Assembly (NCBI GenBank): GCA_964442745.1
Contig: CAYUAI010000026.1
Coordinates: 1-46,994, forward strand
Reading direction: 5' to 3'
DNA length: 46,994 nucleotides
Source of the DNA: CAYUAI01 sp964442745
Lineage (GTDB): Bacteria > Pseudomonadota > Gammaproteobacteria > S012-40
Below, piece after piece: positions 35,686 through 43,793 of the stretch (the first letter of the stretch is position 1; every line of letters starts with the position of its first letter). A model generated the notes under the pieces. That model was not told the origin of the DNA, searched no databases, and worked only from the letters and a program-made list of their open reading frames with translations. The position numbers and the translations under genes are program-made.

Positions 35686-36077
35686 TGACGAATAACGAGA
35701 ATATATTACCTAATCAGCCTGTCGCATTACGTGTTATTGCCATGCCTGCTGATACGAATTCTAGCGGCGATATTTTCGGTGGCTGGATTATGTCTCAAGC
35801 GGATATCGCGGGCAGTATCCTGGCGCATCAAAAAGCCGATGGTCGAGTTGCCACCGTCGCCATGCAATCATTTATTTTTCTCAAGCCTGTTTTTGTGGGT
35901 GATGTGGTGAGCTGTTATACCCAGGTGAACAAAATCGGCCATACCTCTATCACCATTGACGTCATGGTATACGCCGAGCGTGACCATTCACGAAAAGGCC
36001 ATGAAAAAGTGGCTGAAGGAATATTGACCTATGTGGCTATTGATGAATATCGTCGCCCGCGTGCTATCGTCATTTAA
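35685..36077 (+). CDS. yciA: YciA-type acyl-CoA thioesterase
   Basis: Hotdog-fold thioesterase of about 130 residues. ADTNSSGDIFGGWIMSQADIAGS carries the catalytic Asp region, and FLKPVFVGDVVSCYTQVNKIGHTSI is the conserved CoA-contact strand. YciA enzymes hydrolyse many short- to medium-chain acyl-CoAs. The ATG shares one base with the prpD stop (TAATG), so it is translationally coupled. At the end of a propionyl-CoA/acyl-CoA operon it could relieve CoA sequestration (inference). Confidence 0.9.
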   Translation: MTNNENILPNQPVALRVIAMPADTNSSGDIFGGWIMSQADIAGSILAHQKADGRVATVAMQSFIFLKPVFVGDVVSCYTQVNKIGHTSITIDVMVYAERDHSRKGHEKVAEGILTYVAIDEYRRPRAIVI

Positions 36078-36311
36078 GTGATTTTGCGATGGTGTCGACT
36101 TTCTGCCTTCCTGCCATTGTCAACCCGAATATTTCGCCGAATCGCAGCTCAATCTGAGCGTAACTTGCACAAGTCATTTCATTTTCACTGCTTAGCGTCT
36201 GACTTTAGTTGAGGGATAGTTGCAACGTCGCCATTGGCGTGGTTTACTTAACGAAAGTTTAAAGCACTATCTGACACATCTATTCAGTCACATTCCAACG
36301 TGGTATTTCAA

Positions 36312-37946
36312 ATGACAATGAAAACAGTTAAAACAACGCCATTCGATGGGCAAAAGCCAGGGACCTCGGGTCTGCGTAAAAAAGTGTCTGTTTTTCAACA
36401 GCCCCATTATTTAGAAAATTTCATTCAAGCCATTTTTGATGTGATTTCGCAGCGCCAAGAAGGCACCTTAGTGATCGGTGGGGATGGGCGATTTTATAAT
36501 CGGGCCGCCATTCAAATCATCTTAAAAATAGCGGCGGCTAATGGGGTGAAGCAGGTGTTGGTGGGATGTGGAGGTATTCTTTCGACCCCGGCGGCCTCAT
36601 GTATTATTCGGCAAAACAAGGCATTTGGTGGCATCATATTATCTGCCAGTCATAATCCAGGGGGGCCGACAGCGGATTTTGGCGTGAAATATAATATTGC
36701 TAACGGCGGTCCTGCGCCTGAGTCGATTACCGAAGCAATCTATCAAAGAAGTCGAGAAATCGATGCGTATCATATGCTGGATAGTGCAGATATTGACCTG
36801 GATACCCTGGGTGAACTCACACTCGGTGAGATGCGGGTCGTGGTGATTGATTCAGTTAAGGATTATGCGGATTTGATGGAGCGTTTATTCGATTTTAATG
36901 CCATCAGCGCCCTTTTTGAATCGGGTCGTTTTCGTATGAAATTTGATGCCATGCATGCGGTGACCGGTCCTTATGCGGTGGAAATTTTGGAAAATAGGAT
37001 TGGAGCGCCTGCGGCGGTGGTCATGAATGGAATACCGCTAGAGGACTTTGGAGGAGGGCATCCCGATCCGAATCTTGTTTATGCCGAAGCCCTAGTGAAT
37101 ATCATGAATGGTCCAAATCCACCCGATTTTGGGGCCGCTTCGGATGGTGATGGGGATCGTAATATGATTTTGGGCCAGCGGTTTTTTGTGACACCGAGTG
37201 ATAGTTTAGCGATTTTGGCAGCCAACGTACATTTGATGCCGGATTATCGACAGGGACTCGCCGGGGTGGCGCGCTCGATGCCGACGAGTCGTGCCGTGGA
37301 TGTGGTGGCTGATCGGTTGGGAATTGAATGTTATGAAACCCCCACCGGTTGGAAATTTTTCGGCAATTTATTGGATGCGGGTAAAATTACCCTGTGTGGT
37401 GAAGAGAGTTTTGGCACGGGTTCTGACCATATTCGTGAAAAAGATGGATTGTGGGCGGTACTGTTCTGGTTGAATATTCTGGCAGTGAAAAAGCAATCGG
37501 TAGAACAGGTGGTGCGCTCACATTGGAAAGCCTTTGGGCGGCATTATTATTCAAGGCATGATTATGAAGCACTCGATTTGGATGTCGCCAATGGATTAAT
37601 CGAGACTTTGCGAGGCAAACTCGCGGATTTACCTGGTACAGATTTTAACGGATATCAGGTGAATTTAGCCGATGATTTTAGCTATACAGATCCTGTTGAC
37701 CAGAGTATTAGTGCCCATCAGGGGGTTCGCATTGGTTTTGAAAATGGGGCTCGCATCGTTTTTCGTTTGTCTGGTACTGGCACGGAAGGCGCAACGTTGC
37801 GTGTTTATATGGAAATTTATGAGGCAGACAGTGATAAACATCATCAAGATGAACAAACCGCGATTGCAGATTTAATTGTCATTGCTGATCAGATTGCTGA
37901 AATTCGCCAACGTACCCAAAGAAATCAACCGACGGTGATTACTTGA
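36312..37946 (+). CDS. pgm: Phosphoglucomutase, alpha-D-glucose specific (PGM1 type)
   Basis: Interconverts glucose-1-phosphate and glucose-6-phosphate. GTSGLRKKV near the N-terminus, the phosphoserine loop SASHNPGG (Ser113), the Mg loop DGDGDRNM, the sugar-binding CGEESFGTGSDHIREKDG and the phosphate-binding SGTGTEGATLRVY are all intact. 544 residues, matching the eukaryote/PGM1-like bacterial type rather than the E. coli Pgm type. ATG 36312 gives the family start MTMKTVKTTPF. No strong ribosome site precedes it. It is separated by 234 bases from the catabolic operon and is probably independent. Confidence 0.95.
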   Translation: MTMKTVKTTPFDGQKPGTSGLRKKVSVFQQPHYLENFIQAIFDVISQRQEGTLVIGGDGRFYNRAAIQIILKIAAANGVKQVLVGCGGILSTPAASCIIRQNKAFGGIILSASHNPGGPTADFGVKYNIANGGPAPESITEAIYQRSREIDAYHMLDSADIDLDTLGELTLGEMRVVVIDSVKDYADLMERLFDFNAISALFESGRFRMKFDAMHAVTGPYAVEILENRIGAPAAVVMNGIPLEDFGGGHPDPNLVYAEALVNIMNGPNPPDFGAASDGDGDRNMILGQRFFVTPSDSLAILAANVHLMPDYRQGLAGVARSMPTSRAVDVVADRLGIECYETPTGWKFFGNLLDAGKITLCGEESFGTGSDHIREKDGLWAVLFWLNILAVKKQSVEQVVRSHWKAFGRHYYSRHDYEALDLDVANGLIETLRGKLADLPGTDFNGYQVNLADDFSYTDPVDQSISAHQGVRIGFENGARIVFRLSGTGTEGATLRVYMEIYEADSDKHHQDEQTAIADLIVIADQIAEIRQRTQRNQPTVIT

Positions 37947-38108
37947 TATCATCGGGTACATCCCGTGGTGCCTTATCGATTTCATCTCTTCATACCACCG
38001 ATCTTGAGCTACCCGCTGATAAATGTAATCTAGCAAGAGTGGCCCTAACACTTGTTCTAGCGTTTAGTGCGACAACCGGCTGATTTTTGGTTACTGCTAA
38101 AACAGCAC

Positions 38109-38152
38109 AGCCATTTTTGGATGCCTATCCCAAAATGGCTGGACTTTTTTTT
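38109..38152 (+). terminator. Probable Rho-independent terminator after pgm
   Basis: The arm agccatttttgg (38109-38120) pairs with ccaaaatggct (38130-38140) with one bulge, followed four bases later by eight T (38145-38152). It is 163 bases after the pgm stop. Confidence 0.7.
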
Positions 38153-38224
38153 ACTTTTCCAGTCTTTATATTACGCACGGCATCCAATGTTCTTGCCATA
38201 CATCCCGTTTGGAATCACGCGCTA

Positions 38225-38434
38225 TCAAATCAACCCCTGACCTAACTCAGTAAAATAAATCACTCGCACTCCGCCTCTTTTCCCTTGACCCTTTCGAGTC
38301 CAGCGGACTTTGCGAATACCACCTGAACCTGGTACAACATCACCTGCTTCGGGATTCTCAGCTAACCAAGCAGAAAATTTACCACGCTCATCTTCAGACC
38401 AACAATCAGGCCATAGTATTGCAAAGAAAGATAG
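38225..38434 (-). pseudogene. 5'-truncated RelE/HigB-like toxin gene
   Basis: The minus strand reads WPDCWSEDERGKFSAWLAEN, then PEAGDVVPGSGGIRKVRWTR, then KGKRGG-like KGQGKRGGVRVIYFTELGQG and a TGA stop at 38225-38227. GDVVPGSGGIRKVRW and GKRGGVRVIYF are hallmark blocks of RelE/ParE-superfamily HigB-type toxins. The frame meets a TGA at 38435-38437 with no start before the first conserved block, so about a third of the usual 105-110 residues is missing. No antitoxin gene is adjacent. Likely a decayed toxin-antitoxin locus. Confidence 0.75.
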
Positions 38435-38607
38435 TCATGGTCATTCTCGGACGAAAGCGATAGATTTACCCGATAAAATCGTAATCAAAGTACAGGGTGC
38501 TTTAATGTATTAAGCAATCTTATTGAAAACTACTGCCGAATCCTTTAAATAATACACCGAATAGTTTGGTGCATAATGCACTCTACGGTTGGCACTAGGG
38601 TGAAATC

Positions 38608-38635
38608 AAATCCACGTTCTTAGAACGTGGATTTT
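38608..38635. repeat. Perfect palindrome aaatccacgttct / agaacgtggattt
   Basis: The 13-base arms meet around a single base, followed by TTTTT-rich sequence. It can serve as a bidirectional terminator. Palindromes with a ccacgttct...agaacgtgg core are also found at ends of IS200/IS605-type elements, but no transposase is nearby. Confidence 0.7.
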
Positions 38636-38734
38636 TACTTTGCTTTTTTAAGCCTATTAGCCAATAATTGCAACGCTAGCATCAAATGACAATAATACTT
38701 GATAAGCTGTATTGGGTATATAATAAGGACGGTT

Positions 38735-40945
38735 ATGTTTAAGTGGCAATGTAAACGATTTTCTTTCCAGCTAATAACGATTCTACTTTTATTTATTTTT
38801 GTATCTCAAGCCAATGCTTTGACCGACAGGCCATTGCGATCACTCACCACCCAACTCGAAGCGAACCTGTTTTTGAGTAATATTCAAGAACTGAGATTAG
38901 ATGGAGTGACTTCAACCGTCACTGGGGGAATTGTCACGCTGTATAACCTTCGTGCGATCTCCGATACCACGACGCTGAACGATTACCTGGAAGTTGATTT
39001 TTTATTTGATGCGGAATCGTTGCGTTTGATTCCAGTTAAACTTGAGAAAACAGAGAATTTAGGCATTTATTATCGTGATGATTATTTGTTCTCCAAGGAT
39101 GTTTCGGCAAATATTTTTCTCGAAACACCGAGTGGTGATACGCTTTCGCCAGATCAGTTTCATCGCTTGAATATACAAGCAGGCGATGAATTTATTATGT
39201 ATATGGAGGCGGGGACGGTATTAACACAGCAGTCGTTTAATCCTAGTGATGACTATTATGGTGTTATTGAGGGACCGGATGACGAAATCGTAAGCCGATC
39301 TTTGTATGAAGCCAACTCTAGATGGACTCGATTTGGTATGACTATTCTTAAATCAGGTAATTACATCATTCGTTTTTTGCCCGAGAATGATACCAGCCTG
39401 AGTCTTGACTACAGTGTTACTAATAATAATCGTTCAACCCTCCAAACCTTAGTCTCCGGTAGCTCAATTCAGACATCGCTAAATGGGAAAGGGAACGAAT
39501 ACGCAAAATATAAAATCACACTCAACGCAGGTGACTTATTCGAAGTCACGGATCCTGTTGATGATGATGTTTGGCTTAAACTGGTCAATGAAAATAGTGA
39601 GTTAGTCGAGAACAGCAATGGTAAAATATTTTACCGAGTGAGCAAAGCCGGGGATTATTACCTCTTTGTGGTAAATACAGATGCCAACAATGGGGCTAAT
39701 TACTCCGGCACCATAAACATAACCCCCGACCCAAACGTCAACCTATACCCGATACTCACTAAAATTGATCGCCAATATACCAACATAAACGACACGTTTA
39801 CACTACAACTCATCGCCACCAATACCCCCGACAGTTATTCTGCCGTCGGTTTACCTGATGGTCTATCCGTCGACAAGACAAATGGATTGATTTCTGGTAC
39901 TCCCACCATTTCAGGCACCTTTTCCATTCAAATCACCGTCGAAAACGAATATGGTAAAGACCAACAACGGTTCCTATTGACGATTAATGAGACACAAGGC
40001 ACATCTTCACCATCAATACAAATCACTAGCTTAGGCACATCGGTAAGTACAGGCATTGTCCCGATCTCCACCCAGTTTGCGCTAGAGGCCAGTGGTGGCT
40101 CAGGCAATTATCAATATCTTTGGGATTTTGGCGACGAGACGACCTCAACTGAGCGAGCGCCAGCACACATTTTTACCCAGGTCGGCGACTACAATATTAT
40201 TGTCACCGTGACGGATGCTGCCGATGTTAATAGCCGTACCACAGGCCAATTGAAAGTGATAGTCACCGCAGCGCCTCCGGTTTATTCACCACTGCAGATC
40301 ACGTTGTTAAGCGCTTCGGTGAATGCCGGTATTGCCCCTCTCGCAACGAATTTTGAAGTTCAAGTCACGGGTGGTTCAGGAAATTACAATTATCATTGGG
40401 ACTTTGATGATGAAACAACGTCAACGGAACGGGCACCAACCCACAGTTTCACGGATGTGGGTAATTATAATGTCATTGTGACCGTCACCGATATCGAAGA
40501 TGAAAACAACAGCACCACCGGTCAATTGACAGTCACCGCAACAGTCGCTCCATCGGCCTTTTCAGCCCTTCAAATCAGTTTGTTAAGCTCTTCTGTCAGC
40601 GTTGGCAATGCGCCACTCAAGACCGATTTTAAAGTACAAGCCACGGGTGGCTCAGGCAAATATGAGTATTTGTGGGATTTTGGCGACGAACAATCTTCTA
40701 CGACACAAAGCCCGAGTTATACATTTACGACAATAGGCACATACGATGTCAACGTTGCCATCACCGCTGTTGGTGAACTCTCCATTATTGTGAACAATCC
40801 CCCAGAGTCTAACATAGACAAACCGGCGCCATCGAATGACAATAACACCACCACGGAATCCAGTGATGAAAGCAGCGGCGGAGGTGGCTTGGGAGTCTGG
40901 TTTTTATTCGGGGCGATCATACTTTTATATCGACGGGTGGCTTAA
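38735..40945 (+). CDS. Secreted PKD-repeat protein with GlyGly-CTERM-like tail
   Basis: Exported protein of 736 residues. The signal peptide (ITILLLFIFVSQANA) is followed by two regions that look like prepeptidase C-terminal (PPC)-like beta domains (about 118-325). A putative-Ig segment follows at about 340-418 (GLPDGLSVDKTNGLISGTP), then three PKD-like repeats of about 91 residues starting near 427, 518 and 611, each with YxWDFGDE/WDFDDE and a GDYN/GNYN strand. The end (SSGGGGLGVWFLFGAII then LLYRRVA) matches the GlyGly-CTERM sorting pattern, predicting rhombosortase processing and surface attachment or release. No catalytic domain is visible. ATG 38735 with AAGGA is preferred to an upstream in-frame start. 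Confidence 0.82.
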   Translation: MFKWQCKRFSFQLITILLLFIFVSQANALTDRPLRSLTTQLEANLFLSNIQELRLDGVTSTVTGGIVTLYNLRAISDTTTLNDYLEVDFLFDAESLRLIPVKLEKTENLGIYYRDDYLFSKDVSANIFLETPSGDTLSPDQFHRLNIQAGDEFIMYMEAGTVLTQQSFNPSDDYYGVIEGPDDEIVSRSLYEANSRWTRFGMTILKSGNYIIRFLPENDTSLSLDYSVTNNNRSTLQTLVSGSSIQTSLNGKGNEYAKYKITLNAGDLFEVTDPVDDDVWLKLVNENSELVENSNGKIFYRVSKAGDYYLFVVNTDANNGANYSGTINITPDPNVNLYPILTKIDRQYTNINDTFTLQLIATNTPDSYSAVGLPDGLSVDKTNGLISGTPTISGTFSIQITVENEYGKDQQRFLLTINETQGTSSPSIQITSLGTSVSTGIVPISTQFALEASGGSGNYQYLWDFGDETTSTERAPAHIFTQVGDYNIIVTVTDAADVNSRTTGQLKVIVTAAPPVYSPLQITLLSASVNAGIAPLATNFEVQVTGGSGNYNYHWDFDDETTSTERAPTHSFTDVGNYNVIVTVTDIEDENNSTTGQLTVTATVAPSAFSALQISLLSSSVSVGNAPLKTDFKVQATGGSGKYEYLWDFGDEQSSTTQSPSYTFTTIGTYDVNVAITAVGELSIIVNNPPESNIDKPAPSNDNNTTTESSDESSGGGGLGVWFLFGAIILLYRRVA

Positions 40946-40985
40946 GTATACGCAATAGCCTTATTTGACAGGCTACTATGCCCAT

Positions 40986-41134
40986 GTAGCGTGGATTAAG
41001 CGCAGCGAATCCACTTCGCCATGAGCGACGTCATCCTGTTTCAATAGGCCATTAAAATGAGAATAATAGCAGGGGGCATTGATCTGTTTTCGAGTCGAGT
41101 TTAGGGTGGATTCGCTGCGCTTAATCCACCCTAC
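40986..41134. repeat. Pair of inverted REP-like units (BIME-like)
   Basis: 40986-41014 and 41106-41134 are inverted copies over 29 bases with one mismatch. Each contains the self-complementary ends gtggatt and aatccac around an aagcgcagcg core. This is the style of REP palindromes found outside genes in many gammaproteobacteria. A 91-base spacer separates them. Confidence 0.85.
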
Positions 41135-41136
41135 CC

Positions 41137-41161
41137 ATTCAGGGGTCAAGTATCATATTGA
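41137..41161 (+). repeat. 25-bp direct repeat, left copy
   Basis: Identical over 25 bases to 43584-43608 and in the same orientation (core ggggtcaagtatcatattga). Sequences starting ggggtca are common at ends of small transposase-mobilised repeats, so this may be an element end. Confidence 0.85.
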
Positions 41162-41596
41162 TTAATATAGCTGAACCAAACGCTAGAATGGGCGAAATTT
41201 TTTGTTTTTAAATTTCAAGTAAAAATTTGAATTGAATTTAAGTCTTCAGAAACTGATGTCGAGGGTTCGTTATTGACCGTATGAAACGGATTTCATCTTC
41301 TCCCACACTAATGAGTCAAACAATGAAATCGAGTTTTAGTTTCGAGAAAATCAAGCTTTAATGGCAAGGCTCACTTAAGGAGTTATTGCCCTGAAAATTC
41401 GCCTTTTAAAATGTATTTCCGTCAATAGCTCAAGGGTGTCGCTACCTCGTGAAAGATTTGGGAAATCCCTATCCCAAATCGACTCGCCAACGCGACAGCT
41501 GATTGGCCCCGGCCGCCCGGCGTCCGTGCCGCTTCGCCACACCATCGCCAGCTCGGTGCGGGCTTCGCACCACTCCCTCCAATGGCTTGACGGCGT

Positions 41597-41658
41597 GTCG
41601 GATGTCATTTTAGATCCCCTCTGGCGCTCGCGCACGACGGGGATCCAAAATGACCGAC
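41597..41658. repeat. REP/MITE-like hairpin in GC-rich block
   Basis: gtcattttagatcccc (41604-41619) pairs with 41639-41654 at 15 of 16 positions, with partial extension of the stem outward. The surrounding block (about 41440-41720) is much richer in GC than its neighbours. It resembles the gtcatt...aatgac class of dispersed palindromes. Confidence 0.7.
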
Positions 41659-41821
41659 GCCTACCGGGGACTACCCGCCCTCGCGTCCGCTCTCCATGGC
41701 GGGCAGCGAATGTGTACTGTTCCAAAAGAGCATCACTATTTTCGGTGGTGTCTTTCATGGACTGCCGACTAAAATCATATTATTATTTAGCGAGTTACCC
41801 TGATTTTCTGGAGAATTCCTC

Positions 41822-41989
41822 ATGCACCATCCTCTCGAACACGTCTGCCGCCAAAATTCAGATGGCCCGGTCTATGGATTGAGAGACCAGGGGGCAATCT
41901 TCGTTATCAGGGATTCAGTGGTAAGAAGAAAAAATCTATTGACTGTGTCTGATTATGATTCAGTAACCAATTGTTTAATAAGAAAATAA
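41822..41989 (+). CDS. Possible small protein (55 residues)
   Basis: A short ORF starting MHHPLEHVCRQNSDGPVYGL and ending NCLIRK, preceded by GGAG at about 41811-41815 with normal spacing. I do not recognise it. It is hydrophilic with no membrane segment. It lies in the repeat-rich region before the toxin-antitoxin pair. It could equally be chance or a fragment of a larger lost gene. Confidence 0.3.
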   Translation: MHHPLEHVCRQNSDGPVYGLRDQGAIFVIRDSVVRRKNLLTVSDYDSVTNCLIRK

Positions 41990-42216
41990 AGTCAATTGAA
42001 TCAGCAGCCATTGCCTATGTTCGCTTCATATTTGATTGACCATCGCCCAGATTGCTTAGCCCTCTCCGTCGGCAGACTGATCAATTTTAGCGTTTTGACA
42101 GCAGAAATGATTGACGAAGCGTGACAGAAAAAATACGGTGGATTCAATAATAAATCATTGAATTTAATAATGTTTAAACCAATAGTCAATAGAGGCCATC
42201 ACCATATTTCTTTACT

Positions 42217-42279
42217 TTGATTCTCATCAAGATCATGCTAGCATATTGCGAACTCAATGATATCATAGGTGCTAGCATG
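42217..42279 (+). promoter_or_regulatory. Promoter and palindromic operator of the toxin-antitoxin operon
   Basis: A candidate -35 TTGATT (42217-42222) and -10 TAGCAT (42239-42244) are 16 bases apart. catgctagca (42234-42243) and tgctagcatg (42270-42279) form a perfect 10-bp inverted repeat, each containing the palindrome GCTAGC. The left half overlaps the -10 and the right half covers the antitoxin start codon. This is the layout expected for autorepression by a ribbon-helix-helix antitoxin. Confidence 0.65.
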
Positions 42280-42531
42280 GCAAATTTAAGTATCCGCGGA
42301 CTGGACGATAAGTTATCACAATTGCTCAAAGAAGATGCGCGAAAACATGGGCTTAGCGTCAATGCGCGGGTCTTAGAAATAATCCAACAAAGTTTAGGTG
42401 TCGCAAACGATTCCACTCATGGATACCATGATCTTGATGAACTTGCTGGTACTTGGAATAAAGCTCAAGCAAAAGATTTTTTAGACTCAATTGAGGACTT
42501 TGAACAAATTGATGAGCAAATCTGGCGATGA
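42277..42531 (+). CDS. Ribbon-helix-helix antitoxin (FitA-like)
   Basis: DNA-binding antitoxin of 84 residues. The N-terminal MANLSIRGLDDKLSQLLKED and HGLSVNARVLEII form the ribbon-helix-helix fold seen in FitA/Arc-type antitoxins. The C-terminal 35 residues (WNKAQAKDFLDSI, then QIDEQIWR) would wrap the toxin. ATG 42277 is chosen because the RHH strand begins there; the frame is open 20 codons upstream but that part is promoter. It overlaps the toxin gene by four bases. Expected to bind the inverted repeat covering its own start. Confidence 0.88.
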   Translation: MANLSIRGLDDKLSQLLKEDARKHGLSVNARVLEIIQQSLGVANDSTHGYHDLDELAGTWNKAQAKDFLDSIEDFEQIDEQIWR

Positions 42532-42938
42532 AAAAAATCCTATTTGATACGAATGCCTATGTTGCATTCAAAAGAGGAGATGAAGTTGCAATTGATATTG
42601 CTAGGCTAAGCGATAAAATAGGCGTAAGCGCCATTGTATTAGGCGAATTGCTTGCCGGTTTTGAATTGGGATCTCGCAAAGCGAAAAACTGTCTTGAGTT
42701 AAAGCAGTTTCTCGATTCATCCCGCGTGATTGAACTCAAAATTTCTGGACCAACAGCAAACTTCTATGCCAATATTTTCCGTCAATTGAAACAAAAAGGT
42801 AAACCCATACCATCAAATGATATGTGGATTGCAGCATCAGCACTAGAGAATGGATTCCATGTTTATACGTACGATAAACACTTTGGTGAAATTGATGGTC
42901 TTCTTGTCGGTAAAGCAGTCAGTGATTTCATTTTATAA
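42528..42938 (+). CDS. vapC: PIN-domain toxin (VapC/FitB family)
   Basis: Predicted Mg-dependent ribonuclease toxin of 136 residues. The acidic active-site residues are all present: Asp7 (DTNAYV), Glu40 (LGELLAG), Asp98 (SNDMWIAASAL) and Asp116 (YDKHF). The ATG overlaps the antitoxin stop (ATGA), the classical arrangement for vapBC/fitAB. The intact active site means it should be functional. It is bracketed, with other material, by the 25-bp direct repeats. Confidence 0.92.
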   Translation: MKKILFDTNAYVAFKRGDEVAIDIARLSDKIGVSAIVLGELLAGFELGSRKAKNCLELKQFLDSSRVIELKISGPTANFYANIFRQLKQKGKPIPSNDMWIAASALENGFHVYTYDKHFGEIDGLLVGKAVSDFIL

Positions 42939-42987
42939 ATGGAATTTTATTATCTGAAAAGCTATTGGAATATGATGGATTGATTAA

Positions 42988-43573
42988 ATGTCTGAATCTT
43001 TGACCGGTATCAATGCCAATCCCATTCTGAAAACCAAGCTCAAAATACTTCATGCAAATACTCAGGTAATTGCTCGATCACGTTTGGTTGAGAAATTGGG
43101 AAGTTCGGCTAACATACAGCAGTTAACCATTATTTGTGCACCTGCCGGTTTTGGTAAAACAACATAATTGATCGATTGGTTAGCCCGTTTAAATAGACCG
43201 ATTGCCTGGGTTTCATTGGATGAGCAAGATAACAGTGTCACTGGGGTTTTTCACTACGTATTCGTTGCACTTGCCAAAAATCGATGACACCATAACTAAG
43301 AACACGTTAGCACGTCTCAAACATTCAAATATTACGTGCGCAAGATATTGATGTCACTGGACTTGCACATTCGCGCCAGTCAATGGTATGCAAAAGCAGG
43401 CTTAGTTAATAACGCGATGTTTCATGCGTTTGAGTCTCAGGACATGAATGCGGCACTTAAAGTCCTGGATGAATAAACTCAAGCAAGCAAAAATACATGA
43501 CACGATTATCGAAACAGGTGTCTTGTATTGTTTATTAGCGGATATCGCTTATACGGAAAATATTTACTGCTAG
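42988..43573 (+). pseudogene. Broken MalT/LuxR-type ATP-dependent regulator
   Basis: From ATG 42988 the reading VIARSRLVEKLGSSANIQQL, then TIICAPAGFGKTT, is the N-terminal end of a MalT-family STAND regulator with the Walker A lysine present. A TAA stop follows immediately after GKTT. The same frame then continues IDWLARLNRPIAWVSLDEQD, the next conserved block. Later pieces in other frames (LHIRASQWYAKAGLVNNAM, then FHAFESQDMNAALKVLDE) match the downstream family region, but over 200 residues between and the whole C-terminal LuxR DNA-binding domain are missing. It is a multiply disrupted remnant, cut at the right by the 25-bp repeat. Confidence 0.85.
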
Positions 43574-43583
43574 AAGCCGAAAG

Positions 43584-43608
43584 ATTCAGGGGTCAAGTAT
43601 CATATTGA
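43584..43608 (+). repeat. 25-bp direct repeat, right copy
   Basis: Perfect duplicate of 41137-41161 in the same orientation. It forms the junction between the MalT-like pseudogene and a truncated minus-strand coding fragment. The two copies enclose about 2.4 kb with the toxin-antitoxin pair. Confidence 0.85.
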
Positions 43609-43793
43609 ACTCTATTTAATTTAAAATGCTTCTCCCTCATTATCAAATGACCCACATAAGGCGCATCAATATCATCCCGCGTATCGTGGACAACCGAAAA
43701 ACTCAGTCCGATGGTGATGCCACCTGTGGCGCCAATGGGTGCGGCTAAACTGTTTAAATTTCTATCAATAAATTGAGTCGTGGCTAGGCTCAT
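43609..43793 (-). pseudogene. Truncated coding fragment at the repeat junction
   Basis: The minus-strand frame starting near 43793 (MSLATTQFIDRNLNSLAAPI, then GATGGITIGLSFSVVHDTRDD) reads coherently and then runs into the 25-bp repeat, whose bases provide the last residues and stop. The Gly/aromatic alternation hints at a secreted or outer-membrane protein, but I cannot name it. Probably a gene truncated at the element boundary. Confidence 0.4.

Larger units (their letters stand above)
37947..38734. other. Intergenic region with terminator, toxin remnant and palindrome
   Basis: Contains a terminator at 38109-38152, a truncated minus-strand RelE-like gene at 38225-38434, and a perfect palindrome at 38608-38635. 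A plus-strand ORF at 38310-38513 is the antisense of the toxin remnant and not a gene. A likely -10 (TATAAT-like, about 38719-38725) precedes the next gene. Confidence 0.6.
40946..42276. other. Gene-poor accessory stretch rich in repeats
   Basis: Contains inverted REP-like units (40986-41014, 41106-41134), one copy of a 25-bp repeat (41137-41161), a GC-rich block at about 41440-41720 with a hairpin (41597-41658), a possible small ORF (41822-41989) and the toxin-antitoxin promoter. Overlapping long ORFs on both strands of the GC-rich block do not resemble proteins and are rejected. Confidence 0.6.

Noticed and set aside
38310..38513. Plus-strand 67-residue ORF
   Set aside because: It is antisense to the RelE/HigB-like toxin remnant, which reads as a known family on the minus strand.
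41375..41882. Overlapping ORFs of 127 and 148 residues on opposite strands
   Set aside because: Both run through the GC-rich palindromic repeat block, have Arg/Pro/Ser-biased composition and lack recognisable domains.
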